Origin: Actinoplanes derwentensis
GTDB lineage: Bacteria; Actinomycetota; Actinomycetes; Mycobacteriales; Micromonosporaceae
Length of the DNA: 64,000 nucleotides
Assembly (NCBI RefSeq): GCF_900104725.1
Contig: NZ_LT629758.1
Location: forward strand, 6,152,501-6,216,500
Direction: 5' to 3'
Shown here: positions 22,879 to 31,690 of the stretch, one piece after another
How the letters are laid out: each line of letters begins with the position of its first letter
Position numbering within the stretch: the first letter of the stretch is position 1
The notes under the pieces: generated by a model
Seen by the model: only the letters and a program-made list of their open reading frames with translations
What the model was told of the DNA's origin: nothing
Databases searched by the model: none
Translations under genes and position numbers: made by a program

Positions 22879-23646
22879 ATGACCCGAAGAGTTGCCCTGA
22901 TCCTCGCCGCCGCCTCCGTGGGCGCCCTGGCCGGCTGCGACGGCGTGGTGGGTGCCCGGATGACCTTCGACGACACCGAGAAGAACAAGATCACCGCGAT
23001 CGTGCTGGCCGGTGGCCACGGCGACATCATGGTCGCCACCGAGACCGGCGCGACCGAGACGAAGATCCGCCGGATCGTCCAGGGCGGCACCGGAGTCGAC
23101 ACCTCCTACCAGGTGGCCGGCGGGGTGCTGACGCTCGACACCGACTGCGGACGCGATTGCGGCATCAGTTACGAGATCACCGCCCCGCCCGGGGTGGCCG
23201 TGCGCGGCGAGCTGACCTCCGGCGACGTGACACTGAGCGCGGTCGGCCCGGTCGACCTGCAACTGACCTCGGGCGACGTGATGGTGGAGCGCGCCACCGG
23301 CCCGGTCAAGCTGCGGGCCACCTCGGGCGACGTGCAGGTGATCGGCGGCACCGGGGTCGACCTGGAGTCCCGGTCCGGCAACCTCGACGTGCTGGAGAGC
23401 ACCGGCCCGGTGACCGCCCGGCTCACCTCCGGCGACATCTCCCTCAGCCTGATCGAGCCGTCGTCGGTGACCGCGTCGACGACCAGCGGCGAGATCAACC
23501 TGATGGTCCCACCCGGCGACTACAAGGTCTCCGCCACCACCGGCAACGGCGAGGCCCGGGTCGAGGAGATCAAGAGCAACCCGAAGGCCACCAACGTCCT
23601 GGACCTGCGCACCCGCGACGGCGACATCGCGGTCGTCGCGGGTTAG
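22879..23646 (+). CDS. DUF4097-family lipoprotein with beta-helical repeats
   Basis: This 255-residue lipoprotein has the signal MTRRVALILAAASVGALAGC, giving a lipidated Cys20. The body is built from about six repeats of a beta-strand unit resembling LTSGDV-x-L-x-x-xGPVDL, for example RGELTSGDVTLSAVGPVD and VKLRATSGDVQVIGGTGVD. These form the single-stranded beta-helix expected of DUF4097/DUF4098 adhesin-like proteins. Such domains often occur in cell-envelope proteins, but no molecular function is established for this type. The gene has its own leaderless promoter and is convergent with the acyltransferase gene 18 bp downstream. Confidence 0.85.
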   Translation: MTRRVALILAAASVGALAGCDGVVGARMTFDDTEKNKITAIVLAGGHGDIMVATETGATETKIRRIVQGGTGVDTSYQVAGGVLTLDTDCGRDCGISYEITAPPGVAVRGELTSGDVTLSAVGPVDLQLTSGDVMVERATGPVKLRATSGDVQVIGGTGVDLESRSGNLDVLESTGPVTARLTSGDISLSLIEPSSVTASTTSGEINLMVPPGDYKVSATTGNGEARVEEIKSNPKATNVLDLRTRDGDIAVVAG

Positions 23647-23664
23647 ACGATCACGGGCCCGCGA

Positions 23665-24762
23665 TCACCTGGCCCGAGCCTCCGATCCCGAGTCGGCCGC
23701 CACGGGGGCGGCCGACAAGGAGACCGAAGCGGGCGACAGCGAGGCGGCTCCGGCCGGGGCCGGGGAGACCGGCATCGCGATCCGGCGGCCGGGCACCAGC
23801 ACCGGGCGCCGGCCGGCGGCCATGTCCTCGATCCAGCCGAAAAGCGCGGTCATCGCCCCGACCAGCACGAACACCACCGTGAGCCGCCAGGTCACGCCCA
23901 CCCAGCCGGTGAGCGGCAGCGCGTGCCGTTCGGCGAACTGGGTCACCGCCACCACCACCGGCACGTGCCACAGGTAGATCGTGAGGGCACGCGCGTTCAG
24001 CACGGTCAGCAGCCGGTTCTCGCTCACCCGCGGCGGCCGGACCCAGCCGAGCACGATCAGGATGAAAGCCGCCGACCAGAGGGCGTTGCCGAGTGGGATG
24101 TCGTTCAGGTCGTACCCCCGCAGGCTGGGGTGGGTGACCGTCCAGAGGACGGCGGGGACGGCCAGCGCCGCCGCGATGCCGAGCAACCGGCGCCGCCCGA
24201 GCCCGGCCAGGTGCCCGTCGTGGTGGGCGAAACCGAGCAGCCAGGCCCCGCCGTACAGAGCCAGGCCCTGCAGGACCGCCGGGACGGTGAACCCGGCCAG
24301 GGTGACGACCGTCAGCGCCAGATAGGGCGTCAGGATCGTCGCGAGCGGGAACCGTCGGTAGAGCGGCAGCACGATCGGCGAGAGCAGCACCATCCAGAGG
24401 AAGTCACGCAGGTACCACGCGTGGCTGAGGCCCTGGATCCACCAGCCGGTCGCCTCCGGGGTGTCGATCGGGAAACCCCACAGCAGAATCCGCCCGCTCC
24501 ACGACGAGGTGCCGGTGACCAGCATCGTGGTGACCCCGATCAGGGCGATCATCCACAGTGACGGCAGCAGGCGGCGGAGCCGTCGCTCCACCGCCCACAC
24601 TCCGAACCGGTCCAGCGAAGCCGCCATCAAGGACCCGCCCAGGGCGAACATCACCGACATCGCCGGGAAGACGATCGTGAGCGCCGTCCAGCCGGTGACG
24701 TGGTACGTCACCACCCGGACGGTCGCGACGGCACGAAGCAGGTCCAGGTACCGGTTTCGCAT
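23665..24762 (-). CDS. Acyltransferase family 3 membrane protein
   Basis: This 365-residue integral membrane protein of the acyltransferase-3 family starts MRNRYLDLLRAVATVRVVTYHVTGW. RYLDLLRAVA and the catalytic-type Arg/His pair (RVVTYH) at the first helix are family hallmarks. About ten membrane helices follow. The last 55 residues are disordered, rich in A, P and S. Members O-acylate sugars, polysaccharides or other envelope molecules from cytoplasmic acyl-CoA. No glycan cluster surrounds it, so the target is unknown. The ATG at 24762 lies after a stem-loop at 24801-24823 that separates it from era. Confidence 0.85.
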   Translation of the reverse strand: MRNRYLDLLRAVATVRVVTYHVTGWTALTIVFPAMSVMFALGGSLMAASLDRFGVWAVERRLRRLLPSLWMIALIGVTTMLVTGTSSWSGRILLWGFPIDTPEATGWWIQGLSHAWYLRDFLWMVLLSPIVLPLYRRFPLATILTPYLALTVVTLAGFTVPAVLQGLALYGGAWLLGFAHHDGHLAGLGRRRLLGIAAALAVPAVLWTVTHPSLRGYDLNDIPLGNALWSAAFILIVLGWVRPPRVSENRLLTVLNARALTIYLWHVPVVVAVTQFAERHALPLTGWVGVTWRLTVVFVLVGAMTALFGWIEDMAAGRRPVLVPGRRIAMPVSPAPAGAASLSPASVSLSAAPVAADSGSEARAR

Positions 24763-24800
24763 GGCCCAAGGTGTTACCCGCGTGACACCAACCTGTGCAA

Positions 24801-24823
24801 ACTATGGTGAAGAACACCATAGT
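24801..24823 (-). terminator. Stem-loop between era and the acyltransferase gene
   Basis: ACTATGGTG and CACCATAGT form a perfect 9-bp stem with a five-base loop, followed on the minus strand by TTTG. It lies 23 bases after the era stop and so probably ends the corC-cdd-era transcript. The A/T content is unusual for this chromosome. Confidence 0.6.
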
Positions 24824-24845
24824 CGGGGAATGTCCACGTTTCGAT

Positions 24846-26486
24846 TTAAAAACCTAGTTTTCTGAGCTGCTTGGGATCCCGCTGCCACTCCTTGGCGACC
24901 CGAACGTGCAGGTCAAGGTAGATCCGTCGGCCGAGCAGCTTTTCGATCTCGGTGCGAGCCTTCGATCCGACGTCCTTGAGCCGAGCGCCCCGGGTACCGA
25001 TCACGATCGACTTCTGGCTGTCCCGTTCCACGTACAGATCCGCATAGATCTTGGTGGTCTTGCCTTCGACGAGCATCTCTTCGACGATCACCGCGATCGA
25101 GTGCGGCAGTTCGTCCCGCACGCCCTCCAGCGCCGCCTCCCGGATCAGCTCGCCGATCAGCACCTGCTCCGGCTCGTCGGTCAGCACGTCGTCCGGGTAG
25201 AGCTGCGGCGACTCCGGCAGGTGGCGGATCAGCACGTCGGTCAGGTTCTCCACCTGATGCCCGGAGACCGCACTCACCGGAATGATCTCGGCGAAGTCGT
25301 ACAGTTCGGACACCGCTAGCAGCCGCTTCGTCAGCGTGGCCGGGTCGACCAGGTCCACCTTGGTGACCACCGCGACGACCTTGGCCTTGAGCTCGCCGAC
25401 CTCCGCGGAGATGAAGCGGTCACCGCGCCCGATCGGCTCGTCGGCGGGGAAACAGACGCCGATCACGTCGACCTCGCTCCACACCTCGCGGACCAGGTCG
25501 TTGAGCCGCTCGCCGAGCAGCGTGCGGGGCCGGTGCAGACCGGGCGTGTCGACCAGCACGAGCTGCGAGTCCGGCCGGTGCAGGATGCCCCGGATGACGT
25601 GCCGGGTGGTCTGCGGCTTGTTCGAGGTGATCGCGATCTTCTGGCCGACGATGGCGTTGGTCAGCGTCGACTTGCCGGCGTTCGGCCGCCCGACGAAACA
25701 GGCGAAACCGGCGCGGTAGATCTCGTCTTTCGGTTCGACGGGCCGCGCGGCCTTGTGCCGGTGCTTCTTGCGTTCAAACCCGGTGCTGGTACGGGGCTCG
25801 CCCGTGGCGGTGACTCCGACCGGCGCGTCCTCGGCAGAGGAGACGCCCGTGACAGCGGCTTTCGCGGGGGCTTTCGGCCGGCCGGCACCGAACCGGGACG
25901 CACCTCGCTTGGCGAAGACCGGCTTGGCGTCACCGGTCATGGAAACGTTGATCTTGGCAGGCCCAGTCTTGCCGGCACCAGCCTTGCCAGCACCGGTCCG
26001 GTCGGAACCAGCCCGGCCGGAACCGGTCCTGTCGGACCCGGTCCTGTCGGAACCAGTCCGGTCCAAACCGGTCCGGTCCGAGCCAGCCCGGTCCAAACCG
26101 GTCCGGTCCGAGCCAGCCCGGTCCAAACCGGTCCGGTCCGAGCCAGCCCGGTCCGCGCCGGTCCGGTCGGCGCCGGTCCTGGTGAAGCCGGTCTTGCCGG
26201 CACCGGTCCGGGAACCGCCGCGGGACGAATCGCCCGAGGTGGCACCAGTACCGGCAGCGGCGCCCCGGCCACGACTGCCAGTGGAGGTCGCTCCCGACGT
26301 ACCAGCCGATCGGGAAGTGGAACCACCAGCGGACCCGCCGCGCTTCCGCCCACCCTGATCCGCGGCGGCCTGCTCGGCTTCCTTCCGGGCCGCACGCCTC
26401 TCCTGACGCCGCTGCTCGTTACGCTCGCCGGCGGTGAGACGCCGGTCAGCGGCAGTGAGACGCCGGTCCTGCGATTCGCCGGCCAT
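24846..26486 (-). CDS. era: GTPase Era with a long repetitive N-terminal extension
   Basis: Era is a 16S rRNA-binding GTPase needed for small-subunit assembly. The last 300 residues are canonical: P-loop GRPNAGKST, switch region TTRHVIRG, DTPGLHRPR, VTKVDLVD, and a C-terminal KH domain with VIGTRGARLKDVG. The preceding 245 residues are a charged, low-complexity extension, with 5-residue units of the form TGSDR/AGLDR repeated many times between about 80 and 170. The extension appears real because its ATG (26486) overlaps the stop of the upstream deaminase-like gene (ATGA). The usual Era is near 300 residues, so this one is almost doubled. The gene sits in the conserved phoH-ybeY-corC-cdd-era block. 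Confidence 0.93.
   Translation of the reverse strand: MAGESQDRRLTAADRRLTAGERNEQRRQERRAARKEAEQAAADQGGRKRGGSAGGSTSRSAGTSGATSTGSRGRGAAAGTGATSGDSSRGGSRTGAGKTGFTRTGADRTGADRAGSDRTGLDRAGSDRTGLDRAGSDRTGLDRTGSDRTGSDRTGSGRAGSDRTGAGKAGAGKTGPAKINVSMTGDAKPVFAKRGASRFGAGRPKAPAKAAVTGVSSAEDAPVGVTATGEPRTSTGFERKKHRHKAARPVEPKDEIYRAGFACFVGRPNAGKSTLTNAIVGQKIAITSNKPQTTRHVIRGILHRPDSQLVLVDTPGLHRPRTLLGERLNDLVREVWSEVDVIGVCFPADEPIGRGDRFISAEVGELKAKVVAVVTKVDLVDPATLTKRLLAVSELYDFAEIIPVSAVSGHQVENLTDVLIRHLPESPQLYPDDVLTDEPEQVLIGELIREAALEGVRDELPHSIAVIVEEMLVEGKTTKIYADLYVERDSQKSIVIGTRGARLKDVGSKARTEIEKLLGRRIYLDLHVRVAKEWQRDPKQLRKLGF
26041..26160 (+). repeat. 30-bp minisatellite inside era
   Basis: Two identical 30-bp units (26071-26100 and 26101-26130) are flanked by near copies at 26041-26070 and 26131-26160. 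Each contains two 15-bp sub-units. Degenerate copies of the 15-bp unit extend the periodic region to about 25960-26215. Both unit lengths are multiples of three, so gain or loss of copies would keep the era frame. Confidence 0.9.
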
Positions 26487-26842
26487 CAGGCACCGACCGT
26501 TCCGGTGACCGCACCGCTGGGGCCGGCCAGATGGACCGGAGCGCCGGCCGCCAGATCACGCACCGCGGCGAGACCTGCCTCTTCCAGGGTCACGGACTCG
26601 GTGACGACCGCGGCCGCCTCCAGTTTCGTCGCCCCGGCGGAGACGGCCTGCGCCACCGCCCCCTGGAGCGCGCTCAGGGTCAGGTGCGGCAACGTCACCG
26701 ACGCGGCCGCGTAGGTGCGCCCGTCCTGATCCCGGACCGCCGCCCCCTCGGCCGCGCCCACCCGGGTGCGGGAGTGCCGCGCGAGGGTCACCAGTTTGGT
26801 GTCCTCGGCGCTCAGTTCAACAGCAACGGTCTGGTCAGGCAT
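26486..26842 (-). CDS. Degenerate cytidine-deaminase-like protein
   Basis: This 118-residue protein has the fold pattern of cytidine deaminase: GAAEGAAVRDQDGRTYAAASV and LSALQGAVAQAVSAGATKLEAAAVV. The catalytic HAE/CAE and PCxxC zinc motifs are absent, and no cysteine is present at all. It is therefore unlikely to deaminate cytidine. Such degenerate copies are regularly found between corC and era in actinobacteria. Its start (ATG 26842) lies inside the end of corC and its stop overlaps the era ATG, so the three are translationally coupled. A structural or regulatory role is possible. Confidence 0.8.
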   Translation of the reverse strand: MPDQTVAVELSAEDTKLVTLARHSRTRVGAAEGAAVRDQDGRTYAAASVTLPHLTLSALQGAVAQAVSAGATKLEAAAVVTESVTLEEAGLAAVRDLAAGAPVHLAGPSGAVTGTVGA

Positions 26843-28181
26843 CGGCAGGTTGTCTTTCCTCGTTCTCGGCGGTGTTCTCGTCTTGTTGTTCGGCCGGTTC
26901 CGGACGCACCCGGCGCACCAGCACCGAATCGATCCGGTTACGCCGGCCGGTGGTGCCCTCGGCCGTCAGGTGCAGGCCCTCCACCTCGGCGAAGGCCCCC
27001 GGGATCGGCACCCGGCCCAGAGTCTGGGCGAGCAGGCCACCGACGGTCTCGACCTCGTCGGCGGGCAGTTCGACACCGAACACGCTACCCAAGTCCTCGA
27101 TCGGCAGCCGTGCGGTCACCCGCACCGCCCCGTCCTCCAGGTGCTCGATCGGCGGGCGCTCGACATCGTACTCGTCGGTGATCTCGCCGACGATCTCCTC
27201 GAGGATGTCCTCGATGGTGACCAGGCCGGCAGTGCCACCGTACTCGTCCACGACGATCACCAGGTGATTGCGGGCCGCCTGCATCTCCGACAGCAGATCG
27301 TCGACCGGTTTCGACTCCGGCACGAAGTTCGCCGGGCGCATCGCCTCGTCGACCGGCTGCGAGATGGCGTTCGGGTCCCCGTTCTGGGTGCGCCGGATCA
27401 CGTCCTTGAGGTAGAGCACCCCGAGCACGTCGTCGACACTCTCGCCGATCACCGGGATCCGCGAGAAACCCGACCGCAAGAAGAGAAAAAGCGCCTGTTG
27501 CAGGGTCTTCGGAGCTTCGATCCACACCATTTCGGTACGGGGGACCATCACTTCGCGGGCGATCGTGTCACCCAGCCCGAACACCGAGTGGATCATCTCG
27601 CGCTCGCCGTGCTCCACCACGCCACGCTGCTCGGCCAGATCGACCAGCTCCCGCAACTCCACCTGGCTGCCGAACGGCCCCTCCGGGAACCCCTTCCCCG
27701 GAGTCACCGCGTTACCGATCAGGATCAGCAGCTTGGCCAGCGGGTTCAGCACCTTGCCCAGCCAGCGCACCAGCGGGGCGGTCGCCCGGCCCACCGCGTA
27801 CGCGTGCTGCCGGCCCAGCGTGCGCGGGGCGACGCCCACCACCACGAAACTGACGAGCGTCATCGCACCGGCCGACACCAGAGCGGCCTGCCAGCCGACC
27901 CCCCAGGTGTCCACCGCGACGAGCGCCACCAGCGTCGTCGCGGTCAGCTCACAGAGCAGCCGGAGCAGTAGGAGCAGATTGACGTAACGGACGACGTCGG
28001 AGGCCACGGCGGCGAGCGCGCCGGCGCCCCGCCGCCCTTCCCGGTCCAGCTCGCTGGCCCGGGCGTAGGAGACGGTCGCCAGCGCGGCGTCCGTCATCGA
28101 GGCGAGGCCGGCGAGGAGCACCAGCACGACCGCGATAGTGATCAGTTGCAGATCCGGTAGGCCGGCCGAGGCGGGGTCCAT
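26835..28181 (-). CDS. CorC/HlyC family transporter-associated protein (DUF21 + CBS)
   Basis: This 448-residue membrane protein has an N-terminal DUF21 region with about four membrane segments (1-150). A pair of CBS domains follows (about 205-330, including REVMVPRTEMVWIEA and LVIVVDEYGGTAGLVTIEDILEEIVGEI), and a CorC/HlyC domain ends the protein (about 345-430). Such proteins act in magnesium and cobalt efflux or in membrane ion homeostasis and bind adenine nucleotides through CBS. The last 20 residues are acidic and disordered. The start is an ATG two bases after the ybeY stop, so the pair is probably co-translated. Confidence 0.9.
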   Translation of the reverse strand: MDPASAGLPDLQLITIAVVLVLLAGLASMTDAALATVSYARASELDREGRRGAGALAAVASDVVRYVNLLLLLRLLCELTATTLVALVAVDTWGVGWQAALVSAGAMTLVSFVVVGVAPRTLGRQHAYAVGRATAPLVRWLGKVLNPLAKLLILIGNAVTPGKGFPEGPFGSQVELRELVDLAEQRGVVEHGEREMIHSVFGLGDTIAREVMVPRTEMVWIEAPKTLQQALFLFLRSGFSRIPVIGESVDDVLGVLYLKDVIRRTQNGDPNAISQPVDEAMRPANFVPESKPVDDLLSEMQAARNHLVIVVDEYGGTAGLVTIEDILEEIVGEITDEYDVERPPIEHLEDGAVRVTARLPIEDLGSVFGVELPADEVETVGGLLAQTLGRVPIPGAFAEVEGLHLTAEGTTGRRNRIDSVLVRRVRPEPAEQQDENTAENEERQPADA

Positions 28182-28183
28182 GA

Positions 28184-28654
28184 TCAGCCGGCTTTGCGGC
28201 CGGCCCGCCAGCTCTGCAGCAACTTGTTCTGCAGAGCGAACATCTCCCGCTCCTCATCCGGCTCGGCATGGTCGTAGCCGAGCAGGTGCAGCGCGCCGTG
28301 CACGGTGAGCAGGTGCAACTCGTCGGCGGCGGTGTGCCCGGCCACGGTGGCCTGTTTCGCGGCCACCTCCGGCGAGAGCACGATGTCGCCGAGCAGCGCC
28401 GGCTCACCCGTCCCGGACTCGCCGGGACCGTGGTCGACACTCCCCTCGTCCATCGGGAAGGCGAGCACGTCGGTGGGGCCGTCGCTGCCCATCCACCGAT
28501 GGTTCAGCTCGGCCATGTAGTCGATGTCGACGAGAAGGATCGACAACTCGGCGAGCGGGTTGACCCCCATCTCGTCCAGGGCGTGCCGGGCAACCGCGAG
28601 GATCGCGTCGGTGTCGACCTCGACTCCCGACTCGTTGGCGATCTCGATGGACAT
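28184..28654 (-). CDS. ybeY: Endoribonuclease YbeY (16S rRNA maturation)
   Basis: This 156-residue metal-dependent RNase is needed for 16S rRNA 3'-end processing and ribosome quality control. The zinc motif is complete: [11 protein letters not shown] (H-x3-H-x5-H). The [18 protein letters not shown] and [12 protein letters not shown] segments are also typical. An acidic insert ([13 protein letters not shown]) follows the latter. It lies between phoH and corC, the usual actinobacterial order. The ATG at 28654 is 24 bp after the phoH stop. Confidence 0.95.
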   Translation of the reverse strand: MSIEIANESGVEVDTDAILAVARHALDEMGVNPLAELSILLVDIDYMAELNHRWMGSDGPTDVLAFPMDEGSVDHGPGESGTGEPALLGDIVLSPEVAAKQATVAGHTAADELHLLTVHGALHLLGYDHAEPDEEREMFALQNKLLQSWRAGRKAG

Positions 28655-28678
28655 AGTGGTGCGCTTACCCCTTGTTAC

Positions 28679-29758
<1,080 letters not shown>

Positions 29759-29801
29759 AGGGTGGCCCGGCGGGCCTCCGCCACCTGCTCTCTACTTCTG
29801 C

Positions 29802-29820
29802 GCCGCCCGTGACGGGCGGC
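29802..29820 (-). terminator. GC-rich hairpin after the serine hydrolase gene
   Basis: GCCGCCC and GGGCGGC enclose GTGAC, giving a perfect 7-bp stem in the gap between the serine hydrolase stop (29888) and phoH. No T-run follows, as is common in high-GC genomes. Confidence 0.45.
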
Positions 29821-29887
29821 TCGCTCGAGGATCGTGCCATCCTATCCGCTCGGCCGCCCGCACGCCGATGCCATTATCGCCAGGCCC

Positions 29888-31270
29888 CTATTCGGGGCCG
29901 TCGGACGCCCGGCCGCCGTCGAAGCCCTCCTGGAGCCGGGTGAAGCGGTAGGTCGCCCAGTGCATCCGAGTCACCGCCCCGTTGCCGTCGCGGGTGAGGC
30001 GCAGCAGCTCACCGGCCTCCCGGCCGGAGACGGTCCGGAGCACGTCCGGCTGACCGGGCAGGGGCTCGAAGACCGACGGCGGCCGGCCGGCCGGGTCGTC
30101 GGTCAGCTTCGCCTGGAGCTGCCCGCCGTGCCAGGTGAAGACGAACTCGGTGCCCTCGCCCCACCATCGGCCCAGGATCGAACGGTAGGCGGCGGGTGCG
30201 GGCGGGGCGGCCCGCCACGGGTGGATCTCGGCCGGGTCCAGGTCGACGGCGAGCCGCAGCAGTTCGTGGGCCAGGTCGTAGATCTCGCCGGCGGTGCCGG
30301 ACGAGCCGAGGACCGCGCAGCCGAGCGCGCCGGGGTTGCCGTCGCCGCCGCGGCGGCCGTAGACACCGGCCAGGAAACCGGGCATCGCCCCGTCGTGGCC
30401 GACGTGCACGACCCGTTTGCCGTCCGGGACGAGGATCAGGCCGAGGCCGAACCCGGCCGCCCACACGGTCTCGTCGGTGGTGGTCAGCGGCCAGCGCATC
30501 TCGTCGACGGTGGCGGCGGCGAGCACCCGGCCGTCCGGGTCGATGATCTCCGGGGAGGCCAGGAAGGCGGCCCACCGGGCCATCTCGCCGGCGGTGCTCC
30601 AGAGCTGGGCGGCCGGGCCGACGCCGGCCATGTCGACCGGGGGTTCCGGGCGGGCCGCGTCGGAGTAGGCGTCGACCAGGTAGCCGACGGCCGCCTCGGG
30701 CGGGGTCTCGACGGTGGTCCGGGTCAGTCCGAGCGGGTTGAGGATCCGGTCGGTGAGGATCTCCGCCCAGGTGCCGCCGCGCAGCCGGGCGACCAGGTGG
30801 CCGAGGACGGCCAGGCCCAGGTTGGAGTAGTGGTAGCGGCGGGCGTTGGGCAGTACCCGTTCGGCCCGGTCGAGTTCGTCGAGGAGTTGCCCGGCGTCCG
30901 GGGTGATCAGGGTGTCCCAGACGTCGCCGTGCGGTTCGCGCTGGAAGCCGGCGGTGTGCGACAGCAGTCGCCGGATCGTGGCGTCGCCGTGTGCGGGCAC
31001 GTCGAGGTGGGCCGAGATCGGCTGGTCCAGGTCGAGCAGGCCCTCGTCGCGGGCCTGCATGACCAGGACCGCGGTGAAGGTCTTGGTGACCGAGCCGATC
31101 CGGAACCGGCTGTGCGCGCCGAGCGGGTGGGCCGGGTTTCCGGAGTCACCGACGGTGTGGACCCACGGCTCCCGGTCGGCGCGGTGCAGCGCGACGGAGA
31201 GGGCGGGGATCCGGCCGTCGGCCTGGGCCCGGCGGGCGGCACGCTCGTAGCGGGGTCCGGGCGTGTTCAC
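29888..31270 (-). CDS. Serine hydrolase, beta-lactamase/DD-peptidase fold
   Basis: This 460-residue enzyme of the penicillin-binding-protein-like/class C beta-lactamase superfamily has the nucleophile motif SVTK (in FRIGSVTKTFTAV) and the YSN motif (RRYHYSNLGLAVLG). The third motif lies in the GHDGAMPGF region. No signal peptide is present, so it is probably cytoplasmic, as for many esterase-like members. The last 110 residues form an added beta-domain. The GTG at 31270 overlaps the stop of the HIT gene (GTGA), so the two are co-translated. The substrate is likely an ester or peptide and cannot be inferred. Confidence 0.85.
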   Translation of the reverse strand: MNTPGPRYERAARRAQADGRIPALSVALHRADREPWVHTVGDSGNPAHPLGAHSRFRIGSVTKTFTAVLVMQARDEGLLDLDQPISAHLDVPAHGDATIRRLLSHTAGFQREPHGDVWDTLITPDAGQLLDELDRAERVLPNARRYHYSNLGLAVLGHLVARLRGGTWAEILTDRILNPLGLTRTTVETPPEAAVGYLVDAYSDAARPEPPVDMAGVGPAAQLWSTAGEMARWAAFLASPEIIDPDGRVLAAATVDEMRWPLTTTDETVWAAGFGLGLILVPDGKRVVHVGHDGAMPGFLAGVYGRRGGDGNPGALGCAVLGSSGTAGEIYDLAHELLRLAVDLDPAEIHPWRAAPPAPAAYRSILGRWWGEGTEFVFTWHGGQLQAKLTDDPAGRPPSVFEPLPGQPDVLRTVSGREAGELLRLTRDGNGAVTRMHWATYRFTRLQEGFDGGRASDGPE

Positions 31271-31617
31271 CGCTGCGCCGACAGCATCGGCCCGAGTGGG
31301 GCGCCGCCGACGACGTGCGCGTGCACGTGGGAGACCTCCTGGCCGCCGTGGGCGCCGGTGTTGAAGATGACCCGGAAGCCGTCGGTCAGGTCTTCCAGTT
31401 CGGCGACTTTCGCGGCGGTGGCCAGCACGTCGGCGGCCGCGGCCGGGTCGGTGGCGAGTTCGATCACGTTCGCGTGGTGGGCGACCGGGATGACCAGGAC
31501 GTGCGAGGGTGCTTTCGGGTCGATGTCCCGGAAGGCGAGGGTGGTCGCGGTCCGGTGCACGACCGTCGCGGGGATCTCGCCGGCCACGATGCGGCAGAAC
31601 AAACAGGAGGTTTCCAC
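31267..31617 (-). CDS. HIT-family nucleotide hydrolase
   Basis: This 116-residue histidine-triad protein (VETSCLFCRIVAGEIPATVV...) has the complete HVHAHVVGG active site near the C-terminus and a CLFC pair at the start, as in Hint-type purine phosphoramidases. The GTG at 31617 is preferred: it begins right before the conserved SCLFCRIVAGEIP, and a TAAGAT box lies seven bases upstream. Readings that extend to 31842 add no family sequence. HIT genes commonly occur near phoH in actinobacteria. It is coupled to the serine hydrolase and divergent from the GH3 gene, with about 73 bp between. Confidence 0.88.
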   Translation of the reverse strand: METSCLFCRIVAGEIPATVVHRTATTLAFRDIDPKAPSHVLVIPVAHHANVIELATDPAAAADVLATAAKVAELEDLTDGFRVIFNTGAHGGQEVSHVHAHVVGGAPLGPMLSAQR

Positions 31618-31630
31618 CCCATGGATCTTA
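31618..31630 (-). promoter_or_regulatory. Leaderless-type -10 box for the HIT gene
   Basis: TAAGAT (31625-31630 on the minus strand), seven bases, then GTG. This supports the GTG at 31617 as the true start. Confidence 0.5.
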
Positions 31631-31690
31631 TGGTCCGGGGTGGGTGAAGATGGTCGGCGGATCCTCAGACACGATGGTGGGAGCGCTCTC

